A DNA stretch of 64,000 nucleotides from an uncultured Nitrospirales bacterium (GTDB taxonomy: Bacteria > Nitrospirota > Nitrospiria > Nitrospirales > UBA8639), in the NCBI GenBank assembly GCA_958295805.1, contig OY282373.1, positions 2,079,001 to 2,143,000 of the forward strand. The letters run 5' to 3'. Each line of letters opens with the position of its first letter. Positions within the stretch are counted from its first letter, which is position 1. The position numbers were made by a program, and so were the translations under genes. Below are positions 8,412 through 17,298 of this stretch, one piece after another. The notes below the pieces were generated by a model, which did not search any database, was not told the origin of the DNA, and saw only the letters and a program-made list of their open reading frames with translations.

Positions 8412-8460
8412 CTCGACGCCAGCCGCGCGCCCTCTGCCTGACCCACGTTCCTCATCCGTC

Positions 8461-9672
8461 GTGAACGGAAAAAAATTGAAAGGCGGCGTCACGGCCCCAA
8501 GAGGATTTCTCGCTGCCGGAATCCACGCCGGCATCAAGCCGTCCCCCCTGCTGGACCTTGCCCTTGTGACGTCCACTCACCCCGGCGTCATGGCCGGAGT
8601 CTTCACGAAAAATCGAATCGTCGCGGCCCCCGTCCATCTGGGACGACGGCAACTCAAAAAACACGAGGGGCAAGCCGTCATCGTCAACAGTGGAAACGCG
8701 AACGCCTTCACGGGTCCGCAAGGCGTCGCGGACGCCGTGGAAATGAGAAAACTCGTGTCCACGCAATTACGCGTGCCGACCCACGCCGTCTTCGTGGGAT
8801 CGACGGGAGTCATCAGCCGTCCCATGCCCATGCCCGTCATTCGTCAAGCCGTCCCGCGCCTCATCCGACTCCTTGACAAAACCGGTCACACACGAGCCGC
8901 ACAAGCCATCATGACGACGGATACCCGACACAAAGAAATCGCCCGTCGAACGACGATCGGTCGGCGGGTCGTCACCATGGGCGGGATGGCAAAAGGCTCG
9001 GGCATGATTCATCCGAACATGGCAACGCTGTTGGCCTGTCTCACCACCGATGCCGTGATCGCCCCGCGAGCCCTTCAGTCGGCGTTGACGCAAGCCGTCC
9101 GTCATACCTTCAACTGTATCTCCATTGACGGAGACACGAGCACAAATGATACGGTCTTATGCCTTGCCAACGGACGAGCCGGGAATCCGCCCATTCAGAT
9201 CGGCACCCCGCAATGGAAAAAATTTTATGCCCTTCTCTACGAGGCCTGCCTGTCGCTTTCGTCTCAAATCTGTCGCGATGGAGAAGGGTGTACAAAAGTC
9301 GTCGAGATTATCATCCGCGGGACGAAAACCAATCACGCCGCAAAGACCATCGCACAAACCATTGCGACGTCGCTTCTGGTCAAAACCGCTTTATTCGGCG
9401 AAGATCCCAACTGGGGCCGAATCCTGGCCGCGGCCGGGCGAGCCGGAATCGGATTTCAGCCTTCCAAGCTGTCGTTACAATTCAATGACGTACCCGTCGT
9501 CAAAAACGGCCAAGGCGTTGGAAGCCAAGCCGACCGGCGGGCTCAACGGATCATGCGGAAAAAGGAATACGCCGTGACGCTGACCGTCGGCACACAACCG
9601 GGAAGCGCACGAATCTGGACGACGGATCTCTCCTGCGACTACGTGAACATCAACGCCGCGTATACAACCTAG
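8461..9672 (+). CDS. argJ: Bifunctional glutamate N-acetyltransferase / amino-acid acetyltransferase
   Basis: This 403-residue N-terminal-nucleophile-type enzyme recycles the acetyl group from N-acetylornithine to glutamate in the cyclic arginine pathway. Seen are VTAPRGFLAAGIHAGIK at the start, VNSGNANAFTG, and GSGMIHPNMATLLACLTTDA. In the last motif Thr189 is the expected autocleavage and catalytic residue that separates the alpha and beta chains. The GTG start at 8,461 fits the family N-terminus. It lies 49 bp after argC. The presence of argJ indicates the acetyl-recycling route; whether it also has synthase activity cannot be read from sequence. Confidence 0.96.
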   Translation: MNGKKLKGGVTAPRGFLAAGIHAGIKPSPLLDLALVTSTHPGVMAGVFTKNRIVAAPVHLGRRQLKKHEGQAVIVNSGNANAFTGPQGVADAVEMRKLVSTQLRVPTHAVFVGSTGVISRPMPMPVIRQAVPRLIRLLDKTGHTRAAQAIMTTDTRHKEIARRTTIGRRVVTMGGMAKGSGMIHPNMATLLACLTTDAVIAPRALQSALTQAVRHTFNCISIDGDTSTNDTVLCLANGRAGNPPIQIGTPQWKKFYALLYEACLSLSSQICRDGEGCTKVVEIIIRGTKTNHAAKTIAQTIATSLLVKTALFGEDPNWGRILAAAGRAGIGFQPSKLSLQFNDVPVVKNGQGVGSQADRRAQRIMRKKEYAVTLTVGTQPGSARIWTTDLSCDYVNINAAYTT

Positions 9673-9771
9673 CGGCACATCCTCCGCGGATGGCCGCGCT
9701 TTTCTTCTCGGCCATGAATACGTATGATAGACCCGCGATTCGATGAAGGCTCAGCCCAGGAAACGTGAGCG

Positions 9772-10479
9772 ATGAACGTCTTTCACCGCAAACGAATCAT
9801 GATGCGCGCGTTGTGGAGAATCCGGCTGATGACCGTCGTCCTCTGCCTGTCCCTGCTGCCGGGCTGTGTGGTCGTCGAGACGGGCTATGAGGTCGTCGCC
9901 GGAACCGTCAAGGGCGTCTACTATCTCACGGCCGGAACCGTCAAGCTCATTTACCACGTTGGAAAATTTACGTTCAACGTGGTTCGTGCTCCGCTGGACT
10001 GGGCCTTGACGCACGATGATCTTGAAACGATTGACGGGCTTCCGGTCAAAGAAGCCATCCGCCTCGGTCGAGTGAAATGGGCCCCCTACGTCGTGAAGGG
10101 CAGACGGTACGTGCCCATGAGCGTCAAACAGGCCCAACGTTATGAAGAAACGGGAATTGCCTCGTGGTACGGGGAAGAAACCCGGCGCAAAAAAGGCGGC
10201 CGGATGACCGCAAACGGTGAAGCGTTCGACCCCATGGGGTTGACCGCCGCCCACAAATACCTGCCCCTGCCGATCAACGTGAAAGTCACAAATTTAGAAA
10301 ACGGCAGATCGATTATCGTCCGCGTCAACGACCGCGGCCCATTCCCCAGCGCCGACAACCCGAACTCCGGGAAACGGATTATCGACTTGAGCTATGGTGC
10401 AGCGAGAAAGCTCGGGTTCCATAAAAAGGGCTTAGCCCGAGTCCGCGTCAAAGTCATTCCCGTCAAAATCAAAACCTAA
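9772..10479 (+). CDS. rlpA: RlpA-like septal ring lipoprotein / lytic transglycosylase
   Basis: This 235-residue protein is likely anchored in the outer membrane and acts on denuded peptidoglycan at division sites. A signal peptide with lipobox LLPGC places the lipid-modified cysteine near residue 34. The RlpA double-psi beta-barrel domain spans about residues 125-215, with TGIASWYGEE, GRMTANGEAFDPMGLTAAH and VRVNDRGPF. A SPOR domain is not seen. Residues 35-120 form a low-similarity linker. Start ATG 9,772 is used; ATG codons at 9,799 and 9,802 would also give a signal peptide. The 3' end overlaps the convergent small membrane gene by 4 bases. Confidence 0.9.
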   Translation: MNVFHRKRIMMRALWRIRLMTVVLCLSLLPGCVVVETGYEVVAGTVKGVYYLTAGTVKLIYHVGKFTFNVVRAPLDWALTHDDLETIDGLPVKEAIRLGRVKWAPYVVKGRRYVPMSVKQAQRYEETGIASWYGEETRRKKGGRMTANGEAFDPMGLTAAHKYLPLPINVKVTNLENGRSIIVRVNDRGPFPSADNPNSGKRIIDLSYGAARKLGFHKKGLARVRVKVIPVKIKT

Positions 10480-10841
10480 AGAGAACCGGCGTTGGCCGAT
10501 CCATGATCTCGGTCAAGCGCCTTGCACGGACCGAACACCGTCATCAGGACCACCCCGCGACGCATCAATCCGGGACTGCGATACCGGAATCGCTTCGAGG
10601 AAAGAGAACGCGACCGCGCCACGACGGGTGACGGGTCAATCGAGTCTTCCTGAACACCCGTCACCACCGCTTCCTCGGCACCGCGCTCAAACTCGAAAGC
10701 AGGCACAACCCCCGCGGGAGCATACGATTCCGCTTGAGCGTCCGCCTGCTTCTCCAACTCCTGCCGCAACCAACTCCCCAAAAAGGCAATCAGCCACACC
10801 ACGAGCACGATTCCCAACAAGACAAACGATTCGATTTTCAC
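10476..10841 (-). CDS. Small single-pass membrane protein downstream of floA, function unknown
   Basis: This 121-residue protein is not recognised as a known family. It has one strong membrane segment at about residues 6-27 (FVLLGIVLVVWLIAFLGSWL), then an acidic stretch, then a basic, arginine-rich C-terminus (about residues 75-95). The GTG start at 10,841 lies 7 bases downstream of the floA stop with GAGGCGG upstream, so it is probably translated from the floA transcript. Flotillin-like genes often have an NfeD partner; this protein has no recognisable NfeD domain but occupies that position. A role with FloA in membrane microdomains is only a positional inference. It ends convergently on rlpA with a 4-base overlap. 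Confidence 0.6.
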   Translation of the reverse strand: MKIESFVLLGIVLVVWLIAFLGSWLRQELEKQADAQAESYAPAGVVPAFEFERGAEEAVVTGVQEDSIDPSPVVARSRSLSSKRFRYRSPGLMRRGVVLMTVFGPCKALDRDHGSANAGSL

Positions 10842-10848
10842 GTCCGCC

Positions 10849-11826
10849 TCACTTGCTTGACTCGTCTGAACGTTCTTCGTCGTCGCGCCCGATGGCCTCT
10901 CGCATGGCCGTATCGGCTTGGACGTTCCTCATTCGATAATAATCCATCAACCCGATGTTGCCTTTCCTGAACGCCTCGGCCATGGCTCGCGGCACTTCGG
11001 CTTCGGCTTCAATCACGCGGGCCTTCATTTCCTGTTCCAACGCCACGGCCATGGCCCGACGCTCTTCAGCTTTGGCCTGAGCAATTTGCTTATCGGCGTT
11101 GGCCTGATCGATTTGCAGCTTGGCCCCGATGTTTTCGCCGACGTCCACGTCCGCAATATCAATGGATAAAATTTCAAACGCGGTCCCCGCGTCCAACCCT
11201 TTATCCAGAATGTGTTTGGAGATTTCATCGGGGTTTTCCAGCACGTCCTTGTGCCGGTCCGACGACCCGATCGTGCTCACCATGCCTTCCCCGACCCGGG
11301 CAATCACCGTCTCTTCACCCGCGCCGCCGACCAGGCGGTCAATATTGGTCCGAACCGTCACGCGTGAGACGACGACCAACTGAATGCCGTCCCTGGCCAC
11401 CGCGGTAATTCTGGGCGTCTCAATCACTTTCGGCAGGACGGACATTTGCACGGCTTCCAACACGTCGCGGCCAGCCAAGTCAATCGCCGCGGCTCGTTGA
11501 AACGGCATGGGAATGTTCGCCTTATCCGCCGAGATCATGGCATTGACGACTTTGACGACGTCACCGCCGGCCAGAAAATGTGCCTCTAAATCGTCAATGG
11601 GAACGCTCAAGCCGGCCTTGACCGCGCTGATCCGTGCCGTGACCACCGTGGTAGGCGGCACTCGGCGAAACCGCATGCCCACCAGCGTCAGCAGCCCCAC
11701 GTAGGCGTTCGACGCCCAAGCCGCAATCCATAACGGAATGGGAATAAGGTAAAGAAACCCCGTCAACACAATAAAAAACAGGAGGAGAACCGCTAAAGTT
11801 CCGAATACCTGCGTTTCCGCACCCAT
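10849..11826 (-). CDS. floA: Flotillin-like membrane scaffold protein FloA
   Basis: This 325-residue protein belongs to the FloA (YqfA) family that forms functional membrane microdomains. Two N-terminal hydrophobic segments (about residues 8-28 and 29-50) form the membrane hairpin. The SPFH-like domain follows, with [28 protein letters not shown] and [16 protein letters not shown]. The Ala/Glu-rich coiled coil includes [19 protein letters not shown] and [18 protein letters not shown]. The length equals the usual 325-335. The ATG is preceded by GAGAGG. An extended -10-like TGCTACAGT on this strand at 11,886-11,894 is a possible promoter element without a convincing -35. The gene leads a two-gene unit with the small membrane gene. 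Confidence 0.95.
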   Translation of the reverse strand: MGAETQVFGTLAVLLLFFIVLTGFLYLIPIPLWIAAWASNAYVGLLTLVGMRFRRVPPTTVVTARISAVKAGLSVPIDDLEAHFLAGGDVVKVVNAMISADKANIPMPFQRAAAIDLAGRDVLEAVQMSVLPKVIETPRITAVARDGIQLVVVSRVTVRTNIDRLVGGAGEETVIARVGEGMVSTIGSSDRHKDVLENPDEISKHILDKGLDAGTAFEILSIDIADVDVGENIGAKLQIDQANADKQIAQAKAEERRAMAVALEQEMKARVIEAEAEVPRAMAEAFRKGNIGLMDYYRMRNVQADTAMREAIGRDDEERSDESSK

Positions 11827-12021
11827 GAACCTCTCCTTTCACGCAACGGCAATGATGGTACTGAACCAGGAACGGCATTCGGCAAACTGTAGCACAAATC
11901 GAAAAGAAATAGCTTAAAATTTCGACCCTCTTCACAAGAAACCTTCGCAACACGCCATTCCGAGCGTAGCAAGGAAAAAGAATGAGCAAGGTGTCCAATA
12001 CTCTCCACTCCCACAAAAAAA
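11827..12021. other. floA leader and AT-richer spacer
   Basis: This 195-bp stretch holds no supportable gene. It carries the presumed floA 5' region and ends in an A run directly before the first GC-rich array element. Confidence 0.6.
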
Positions 12022-12311
12022 TCACTCCCCCCTTGAGGGGGAGTCGGCAAAACAAGGGCGGAGCCCGCCGGAGAGCCGGTGGGGGGACCCCTCCACCCCA
12101 TGCCCCCAACCGCCCCTCCACCCCGCCGCAGCCCCTGCCCAAACGCCAAAGGCCGCCTCTGGCACGGCCGGTGCTGCTAGCATCCCGACCTCGTCGAAAA
12201 CGGCGCCGGGGGCCTTCAACTCCTCGCCAAAGCCGACACAAACCACCCCCCACCGCTGCCGCCGGCGCCGGACGGCTTGCCGGCACCGACTCCCCCTCAA
12301 GGGGGGAGTCA
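12022..12311. mobile_element. MITE-like element, copy 1 (290 bp)
   Basis: The left end is 12,022-12,047 and the inverted right end 12,286-12,311. The interior is GC-rich and encodes nothing recognisable. Confidence 0.65.
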
Positions 12312-12386
12312 TTGGAGGATAAAGCTGTTCCAGAAAGTTATGTTTACGCCACTACACAAACAGGAATGGTTCAAAACCACAAAAAA

Positions 12387-12675
12387 TCACTCCCCCCTTG
12401 AGGGGGAGTCGGCGAAACAAGGGCGAAGCCCGCCGGTGAGCCGGTGGGGGGACCGCTCCGCCCCATGCCCTCAACCGCCGCTCCACCCCGCCGCAGCCCC
12501 TGCCCGAACGCCGACGGCCGCCTCTGGCACGGCCGGTGCTGCTGGCACCCCGACCACGTCGCGAACGGCGCCGGGGCCTTCAGCGCCTCGCCGAGGCCGA
12601 CACGGACTACCCCCCACCGCTGCCGCCGGCGCCTAGCGGCTTGCCGGCACCGACTCCCCCTCAAGGGGGGAGTCA
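12387..12675. mobile_element. MITE-like element, copy 2 (289 bp)
   Basis: The left end begins at 12,387 and the inverted right end is 12,650-12,675. It differs from copy 1 mainly by point changes in the interior. Confidence 0.65.
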
Positions 12676-12750
12676 TTGGAGGATAAAGCTGTTCCAGAAA
12701 GTTATGTTTACGCCACTACCACAAACCGGCATTTTCAAAGCCATAAAAAA

Positions 12751-13037
12751 TCACTCCCCCCTTGAGGGGGAGTCGGCGAAACAAGGGCGAAGCCCGCCGG
12801 CGAGCCGGTGGGGGGACCGCTCCACCCCATGCCCCCAACCGCCCCTCCACCCCGCCGCAGCCCCCGCCCAAACGCCAAAGGCCGCCGGCACAGCCGGCGC
12901 TGCTAGCATCCCGACCGCGTCAAAAACGGCGCCGGGAGCCTTCAACTCCTCGCCAAAGCCGACACAAACCACCCCCCACCGCTGCCGCCGGCGCCGGACG
13001 GCTTGGCGGCACCGACTCCCCCTCAAGGGGGGAGTCA
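12751..13037. mobile_element. MITE-like element, copy 3 (287 bp)
   Basis: The left end begins at 12,751 and the inverted right end is 13,012-13,037. The interior is closest to copy 1. Confidence 0.65.
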
Positions 13038-13112
13038 TTGGAGGATAAAGCTGTTCCAGGAAGTTGTGTTTACGCCACTACCACAAACCGGCATTTTCAA
13101 AACCATAAAAAA

Positions 13113-13377
13113 TCACTCCCCCCTTGAGGGGAAGTCGGCGAAACAAGGGCGAAGCCCGCCGGCAAGCCGGTGGGGGGACCGCTCCACCCCGCCGCAGCCC
13201 CTGCCCGAACGCCGACGGCCGTTTCTGGCACGGCCGGTACTGCTGGCATCCCGACCGCGTCGAGAACGGCGTCGGGGGCCTTCAGCGCCTCGCCAGAACC
13301 GGCACGGACTACCCCCCACCGATGCCGCCGGCGCCGGGCGGCTTGGCGGCAACGACTCCCCCTCAAGGGGGGAGTGA
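13113..13377. mobile_element. MITE-like element, copy 4 (265 bp, internal deletion)
   Basis: The left end carries a G-to-A change in the loop-distal arm (GGGGAAGTC). About 20 bp around the CCATGCCCCCAACC segment of the other copies are missing. The right end finishes GGAGTGATT instead of GGAGTCATT, so this copy is the most degraded. Confidence 0.65.
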
Positions 13378-13419
13378 TTGGAGGTAGGACGGCATTGACT
13401 ATCGCAAGTCCCTGGCTAT

Positions 13420-13441
13420 GACTCCCCGGGGGAGTCATTGG
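13420..13441. repeat. Solo palindromic remnant of the element end
   Basis: TGACTCCCC is directly joined to GGGGGAGTCA and followed by TTGGAGG, as at the element right ends. It looks like an element reduced to its fused ends. Confidence 0.55.
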
Positions 13442-13525
13442 AGGGGAGCACGCACCGGGCATCTCGTCGGAATAGCACGCGAGTAGGGATCCGAAGGCTT
13501 CCTCAAGGGAGGGGGAAAAGAGGGG

Positions 13526-13552
13526 TACCCTCTCCCCGGCAAGGGAGAGGGT
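13526..13552. repeat. CCCTCTCC-type palindrome downstream of the TonB-receptor gene
   Basis: ACCCTCTCCC pairs with GGGAGAGGGT around a short loop. It belongs to the same hairpin family as those in the 18.4 and 28.1 kb arrays. It may also end transcription of the receptor gene on the minus strand. The rest of 13,378-13,601 shows no gene. Confidence 0.6.
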
Positions 13553-13601
13553 CGAAGAGAGTGGACGTACGCAAATGGCAACGCGGTCCGCGGGACGTGT
13601 T

Positions 13602-16067
13602 TCAGAAGTAGATGCGCGTCAGCAGTCCGAACGTGCGGGGTTGCCCGACGCGATAGGCAAGACGCGCGAGTCCGCCGCGTTCGCGGTCGAACGACAACTT
13701 CGGATTTTCGTCCGCAACGTTCCTGACGTAAAACATGAACTCCCAACTGTCATACACCAATCCCGTGCTCAGGTTGAGCAAGTGGTAAGCATCAAGCTCC
13801 ATCTTATCCCGAAAATTCAAGTGGAGTCGATCACCTTTCGTCAGACCTGCAAACGATTGATCAGGTGGAAACTTTGTGCTTTCCTGATCACCGGACTGGG
13901 TGATCCGATCACCTACGAACTGCCAGGACGTGGAGACGTAACTCTCGTTGGCACGCAAGATACCCGGAAGCGTGTAGGTCGCAGATGCGGAAAGTTGCCA
14001 ATCGGGAACGGAAGGGATGCGGTTGCCGTCCTTGATGCCCTCCACCACTGCCCCGGTATCCGGGTTGGTAATCGTGGAATCAAATTCCGCCTGCACGTAG
14101 CTGCCGGCAAACGTCACCAGCAAGGAATCCATGGGCTGAACGGACAGTTCAAGCTCCCCTCCCATGGTATGAGCCTCGGGCACGCTGATGGCAACACGCG
14201 ACGAACACTTGCCGGCGTCCACGTTTACACCCAAACTATCGATATCGATATAGAAAAACGACCCGTTCAGTGTCACCCTCTTGAACGAGGATTTGACGCC
14301 GACCTCGTAGTTCCACAAGGTCTCGTCTTTGAAACGCTTATATCCTCCGTATTTCGCAAAATCCTCTTCCCTACAAACACCCCTGTTCAACGGGTCATTC
14401 ACGCCGCCGAGGCGAAATCCCCGTGAAGCCTGCGCGTTCACGGCCACATGGTCGGTCACGTCGTAGCTGACCATGAACCGGGGAGCAAACCCGTCGGAAG
14501 AAACCGTCACGTTCTGGTTTTGACCCTTGTAACCCGCCTGGTGATTAGAAAGAACACCACCTGATTTGAAGGTCTTGTCTTCCTTCCAATCATACCAGCG
14601 CAAACCAGCCGTTAAGCCGAGGCGATCGAAAAACGTGTAGGTCGCCTCGCCGAACACCGCAACCTGCCTGAGATCGTACGTCAGGTCAGAGACGTATGGA
14701 GAATCCGTAGTGTCAAAACCGTTATTGGCTTGACCTGCACGCTTATCCCCAATATAGACTCCCCCCCTATTATAGACTGAGTCCCACCCCGGCATGGGAT
14801 ATCGCTGGGAATAGGCGCGATTGCTATTCGAATAAAAGACGCCGGCAAGCCACTGCAGCGCACCGTCATTGTTGGAACTGAAACGCAACTCATGAGTCAT
14901 CTTCTCTAAATTGGTGGTATCGCGTAGATTGGACGGCAGGTTCACGTCTCCAGTTGGAAATTCGAGTTCGACGTTCACGCTCCCAATCAACGCGCTGGCG
15001 TCACGGCTGACCAGAAGGTCGCGTTTGGTATAGCTGACGACGTACGTCGCCTCAAGGAGATTGTTAAAGTTCCATTTAATCACGTTATCAAGGATCATGG
15101 TTTCATCTTCAAACGTTTCGTTCAGCATCAGAAATTGCTCCCGCCTGCCAAGCTGACCGGGCCGTATCGTATTGGAGGAATACGGATTGGCAAACAGGTT
15201 GAAAAATTCCTCGCGATTGAACCCGCCCATGTCGATGTTCTGATAGAGAATGCGCGGCGTGACGGACAGCTTGCTCGTCGGCTGCCACAAGAAGGCAATG
15301 CGCCCCCCCCAGCGGTCGCCGTCATTGACGTCATTGTTCACGCCGCCGCCTTCACGCAGGGCGTCAATGAACCCGGCGTATTGCGTGCCGTAAGTCACCA
15401 CGCGAACGGCCGCCTTCTCACCAATGGGAGCATTGAAGGCCGTCTTGAAATGGCCTCCGTTGGACCCGCCGTCAATGGTATTCAGATCAAGTTGAGCCTT
15501 GGCTTCGTTCACGTTCAACTGGGGCTGATTGGTGATGTACCGAACGGTCCCGCCGATGGAGCCGGACCCGAACAGCGTGCCTTGCGGCCCCCGCAGGGTT
15601 TCCACTCGACTGACGTCATACAAATCAATATCCGGCGTAAAGAGCGACAGCGAGATCGGCGTGTCATCCAGATAGATGCCGACTTGTTCCTTCACGCCAG
15701 GCTGGTCGCGGACGATCTGCCCGGAAGACACGCCGCGGATGTTCACCACGCTCTGCCCGGGCCCCAGGTTTTGGATGGCCAGTCCCGCCACGTTGCGGGA
15801 CAGGTCTTCCAGGTTAAAGGTATTCAGTCGCTGAATGTCCTGTTCCGACTGCACGTTGACCGAAAACGGGACGTCCATGATGGATGAATCTCGTCTGGTC
15901 GCCGTGACCACGACTTCTTGCAACTGCTGGACGTCTGCAATCATCGGACTTTTCTGCGGTTTTTTCTCACTCTGCGCCCACGCATCCGGAGAAAAAGCCA
16001 AAATACAAAACGATAACGCCGTGATGCACGTCATCGCCATACCCTGACGTGCCTGATTTTTCACCAT
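13602..16067 (-). CDS. TonB-dependent outer-membrane receptor
   Basis: This 821-residue receptor imports a ligand (siderophore, vitamin or other nutrient) using energy from TonB. It has a signal peptide with cleavage expected after AWA (about residue 31) and a TonB box QEVVVTATRR near residues 50-59. The plug domain follows, with VNIRGVSSGQ and SRVETLRGPQGTLFGSGSIG, then a long 22-strand-type barrel that ends in an aromatic residue (TRIYF). It resembles the broad 'iron complex receptor' group common in proteobacterial glycan or polyphenol users; the substrate cannot be told. A perfect AAGGAGGT ribosome site precedes the ATG. The gene stands alone, with no TonB, ABC transporter or regulator beside it. 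C8 (15,303-15,310) and C7 (14,761-14,767) tracts lie in the coding region. Confidence 0.93.
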   Translation of the reverse strand: MVKNQARQGMAMTCITALSFCILAFSPDAWAQSEKKPQKSPMIADVQQLQEVVVTATRRDSSIMDVPFSVNVQSEQDIQRLNTFNLEDLSRNVAGLAIQNLGPGQSVVNIRGVSSGQIVRDQPGVKEQVGIYLDDTPISLSLFTPDIDLYDVSRVETLRGPQGTLFGSGSIGGTVRYITNQPQLNVNEAKAQLDLNTIDGGSNGGHFKTAFNAPIGEKAAVRVVTYGTQYAGFIDALREGGGVNNDVNDGDRWGGRIAFLWQPTSKLSVTPRILYQNIDMGGFNREEFFNLFANPYSSNTIRPGQLGRREQFLMLNETFEDETMILDNVIKWNFNNLLEATYVVSYTKRDLLVSRDASALIGSVNVELEFPTGDVNLPSNLRDTTNLEKMTHELRFSSNNDGALQWLAGVFYSNSNRAYSQRYPMPGWDSVYNRGGVYIGDKRAGQANNGFDTTDSPYVSDLTYDLRQVAVFGEATYTFFDRLGLTAGLRWYDWKEDKTFKSGGVLSNHQAGYKGQNQNVTVSSDGFAPRFMVSYDVTDHVAVNAQASRGFRLGGVNDPLNRGVCREEDFAKYGGYKRFKDETLWNYEVGVKSSFKRVTLNGSFFYIDIDSLGVNVDAGKCSSRVAISVPEAHTMGGELELSVQPMDSLLVTFAGSYVQAEFDSTITNPDTGAVVEGIKDGNRIPSVPDWQLSASATYTLPGILRANESYVSTSWQFVGDRITQSGDQESTKFPPDQSFAGLTKGDRLHLNFRDKMELDAYHLLNLSTGLVYDSWEFMFYVRNVADENPKLSFDRERGGLARLAYRVGQPRTFGLLTRIYF

Positions 16068-16073
16068 CGCACC

Positions 16074-16081
16074 ACCTCCTT
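16074..16081 (-). promoter_or_regulatory. Strong Shine-Dalgarno of the TonB-receptor gene
   Basis: AAGGAGGT on the minus strand lies 6 bases before the ATG. It is the best ribosome-binding site in the window and fixes the start. Confidence 0.85.
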
Positions 16082-16214
16082 GTTGAATGCGGGCTGATTA
16101 TTATATAAACCTCACAGAAAATTCAATGCGTTTGTATCGGCTGCAACCCACGTAAAATGAACCGAGACGAATTACTGGAACGAGTGTTCGGAAAGACGTG
16201 ACCGGTCACGATCC

Positions 16215-17285
16215 ATGGAAATCGGCATTGTCGGGCTTCCCAACGTCGGCAAATCGACGATCTTCAACGCGCTGACGTCAGGGGGCGCGGCCGCGTCAAA
16301 CTACCCCTTTACCACCATCGAGCCGAACGTCGGCGTCGTCCCCGTTCCCGACGCTCGCCTGGCCAGGCTGACGGACATCTTCAACCCCCGGGCAACCATT
16401 CCCGCGTCCTGTCGTTTTGTCGATATTGCCGGCCTGGTCAAAGGGGCAGCGAGCGGCGAGGGACTCGGCAACCAGTTTTTAGCCAACATCCGAGAAGTGG
16501 ACGCCATTCTCCACGTAGCACGCCTCTTTGAACATGCCGACGTGGTTCACACCATGGGAAGCGTGGACCCGAAACGCGACGTGGACGTGATTGAAACCGA
16601 ACTGATGCTGGCCGACCTTGAAAGCCTCACGAAACAATTCGACAAAGTCTCCGGCAAGGCAAAGTCAGGAGACAAGGCGGCGAAAGCAACGCTGGAGGTC
16701 CTCACCACCCTGAAAACGGGACTCGAAGAGGGCACGCCTGCCCGTACCCTGGCGCTCGAACCCGGGATGCTCAAGGAATTCTTTCTGCTGACGGCAAAGC
16801 CCGTGCTTTACGTCGGCAATACCGATGAGAAGCCTGACCCGGACGTGATTGCCGATTTTCAGACCTTGACCAGAAAACGCGGTGCGGAGTCAGTCGTCAT
16901 CTGCGGCAAACTCGAAAGCGAAATCGCCGAATTATCCGGCCAGGACCGCGAGGCATTCATGGCTGAGTTGGGACTGGAAAACAGCGGCATGGAGCGGGTC
17001 ATCGTCGCAGCGTACAAGACCCTTGGACTGTGCTCGTATTTCACCGGAGGCCCCAAAGAAGTCCGGGCATGGACGATTCCCGTCGGGACAAAAGCCCCTC
17101 AGGCCGCCGGCGTGATTCACTCGGACTTTGAGAAGGGATTTATCAGGGCCGAGACCTACGATTTCACCGACGTTGACCGGTACGGCTCTGAGCAGGCCCT
17201 GCGTGAAAAAGGCCTGATTCGTTCGGAAGGCAAGAACTACGTCGTGAAAGACGGCGACGTCTGTCTCTTCAAATTCAACGTGTAA
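16215..17285 (+). CDS. ychF: Redox-regulated ATPase / ribosome-binding GTPase-like YchF (Obg family)
   Basis: This 356-residue translation-associated P-loop protein hydrolyses ATP in characterised relatives and binds ribosomes. Seen are the P-loop GLPNVGKST at residues 6-14, the switch segment [34 protein letters not shown], and the C-terminal TGS-type region with [20 protein letters not shown]. The final [15 protein letters not shown] is typical. The ATG at 16,215 starts exactly at the family N-terminus. The gene is divergent from the TonB receptor (147-bp gap) and convergent with the Sel1-repeat gene 13 bases away. Confidence 0.96.
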   Translation: MEIGIVGLPNVGKSTIFNALTSGGAAASNYPFTTIEPNVGVVPVPDARLARLTDIFNPRATIPASCRFVDIAGLVKGAASGEGLGNQFLANIREVDAILHVARLFEHADVVHTMGSVDPKRDVDVIETELMLADLESLTKQFDKVSGKAKSGDKAAKATLEVLTTLKTGLEEGTPARTLALEPGMLKEFFLLTAKPVLYVGNTDEKPDPDVIADFQTLTRKRGAESVVICGKLESEIAELSGQDREAFMAELGLENSGMERVIVAAYKTLGLCSYFTGGPKEVRAWTIPVGTKAPQAAGVIHSDFEKGFIRAETYDFTDVDRYGSEQALREKGLIRSEGKNYVVKDGDVCLFKFNV

Positions 17286-17298
17286 TCGAGCGCGTCGT

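Larger units (their letters stand above)
12022..13377. repeat. Tandem array of four MITE-like elements, period 362-365 bp
   Basis: Four elements of 290, 289, 287 and 265 bp are separated by three near-identical 75-bp spacers containing GGATAAAGCTGTTCC. Each element starts with a 26-bp end containing ACTCCCCCCTTGAGGGGG and finishes with its inverted copy. The ends are terminal inverted repeats, and each is itself nearly palindromic. The interior is very GC-rich and carries no gene with a start, ribosome site or recognisable product. No transposase is in the window. The tandem spacing suggests unequal recombination after one insertion rather than four separate insertions. Confidence 0.85.

Noticed and set aside
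12022-13377. CRISPR or a coding gene family in the 365-bp array
   Set aside because: The spacers are near identical rather than unique, and the open frames are Pro/Arg-rich products of GC bias lacking starts and ribosome sites.
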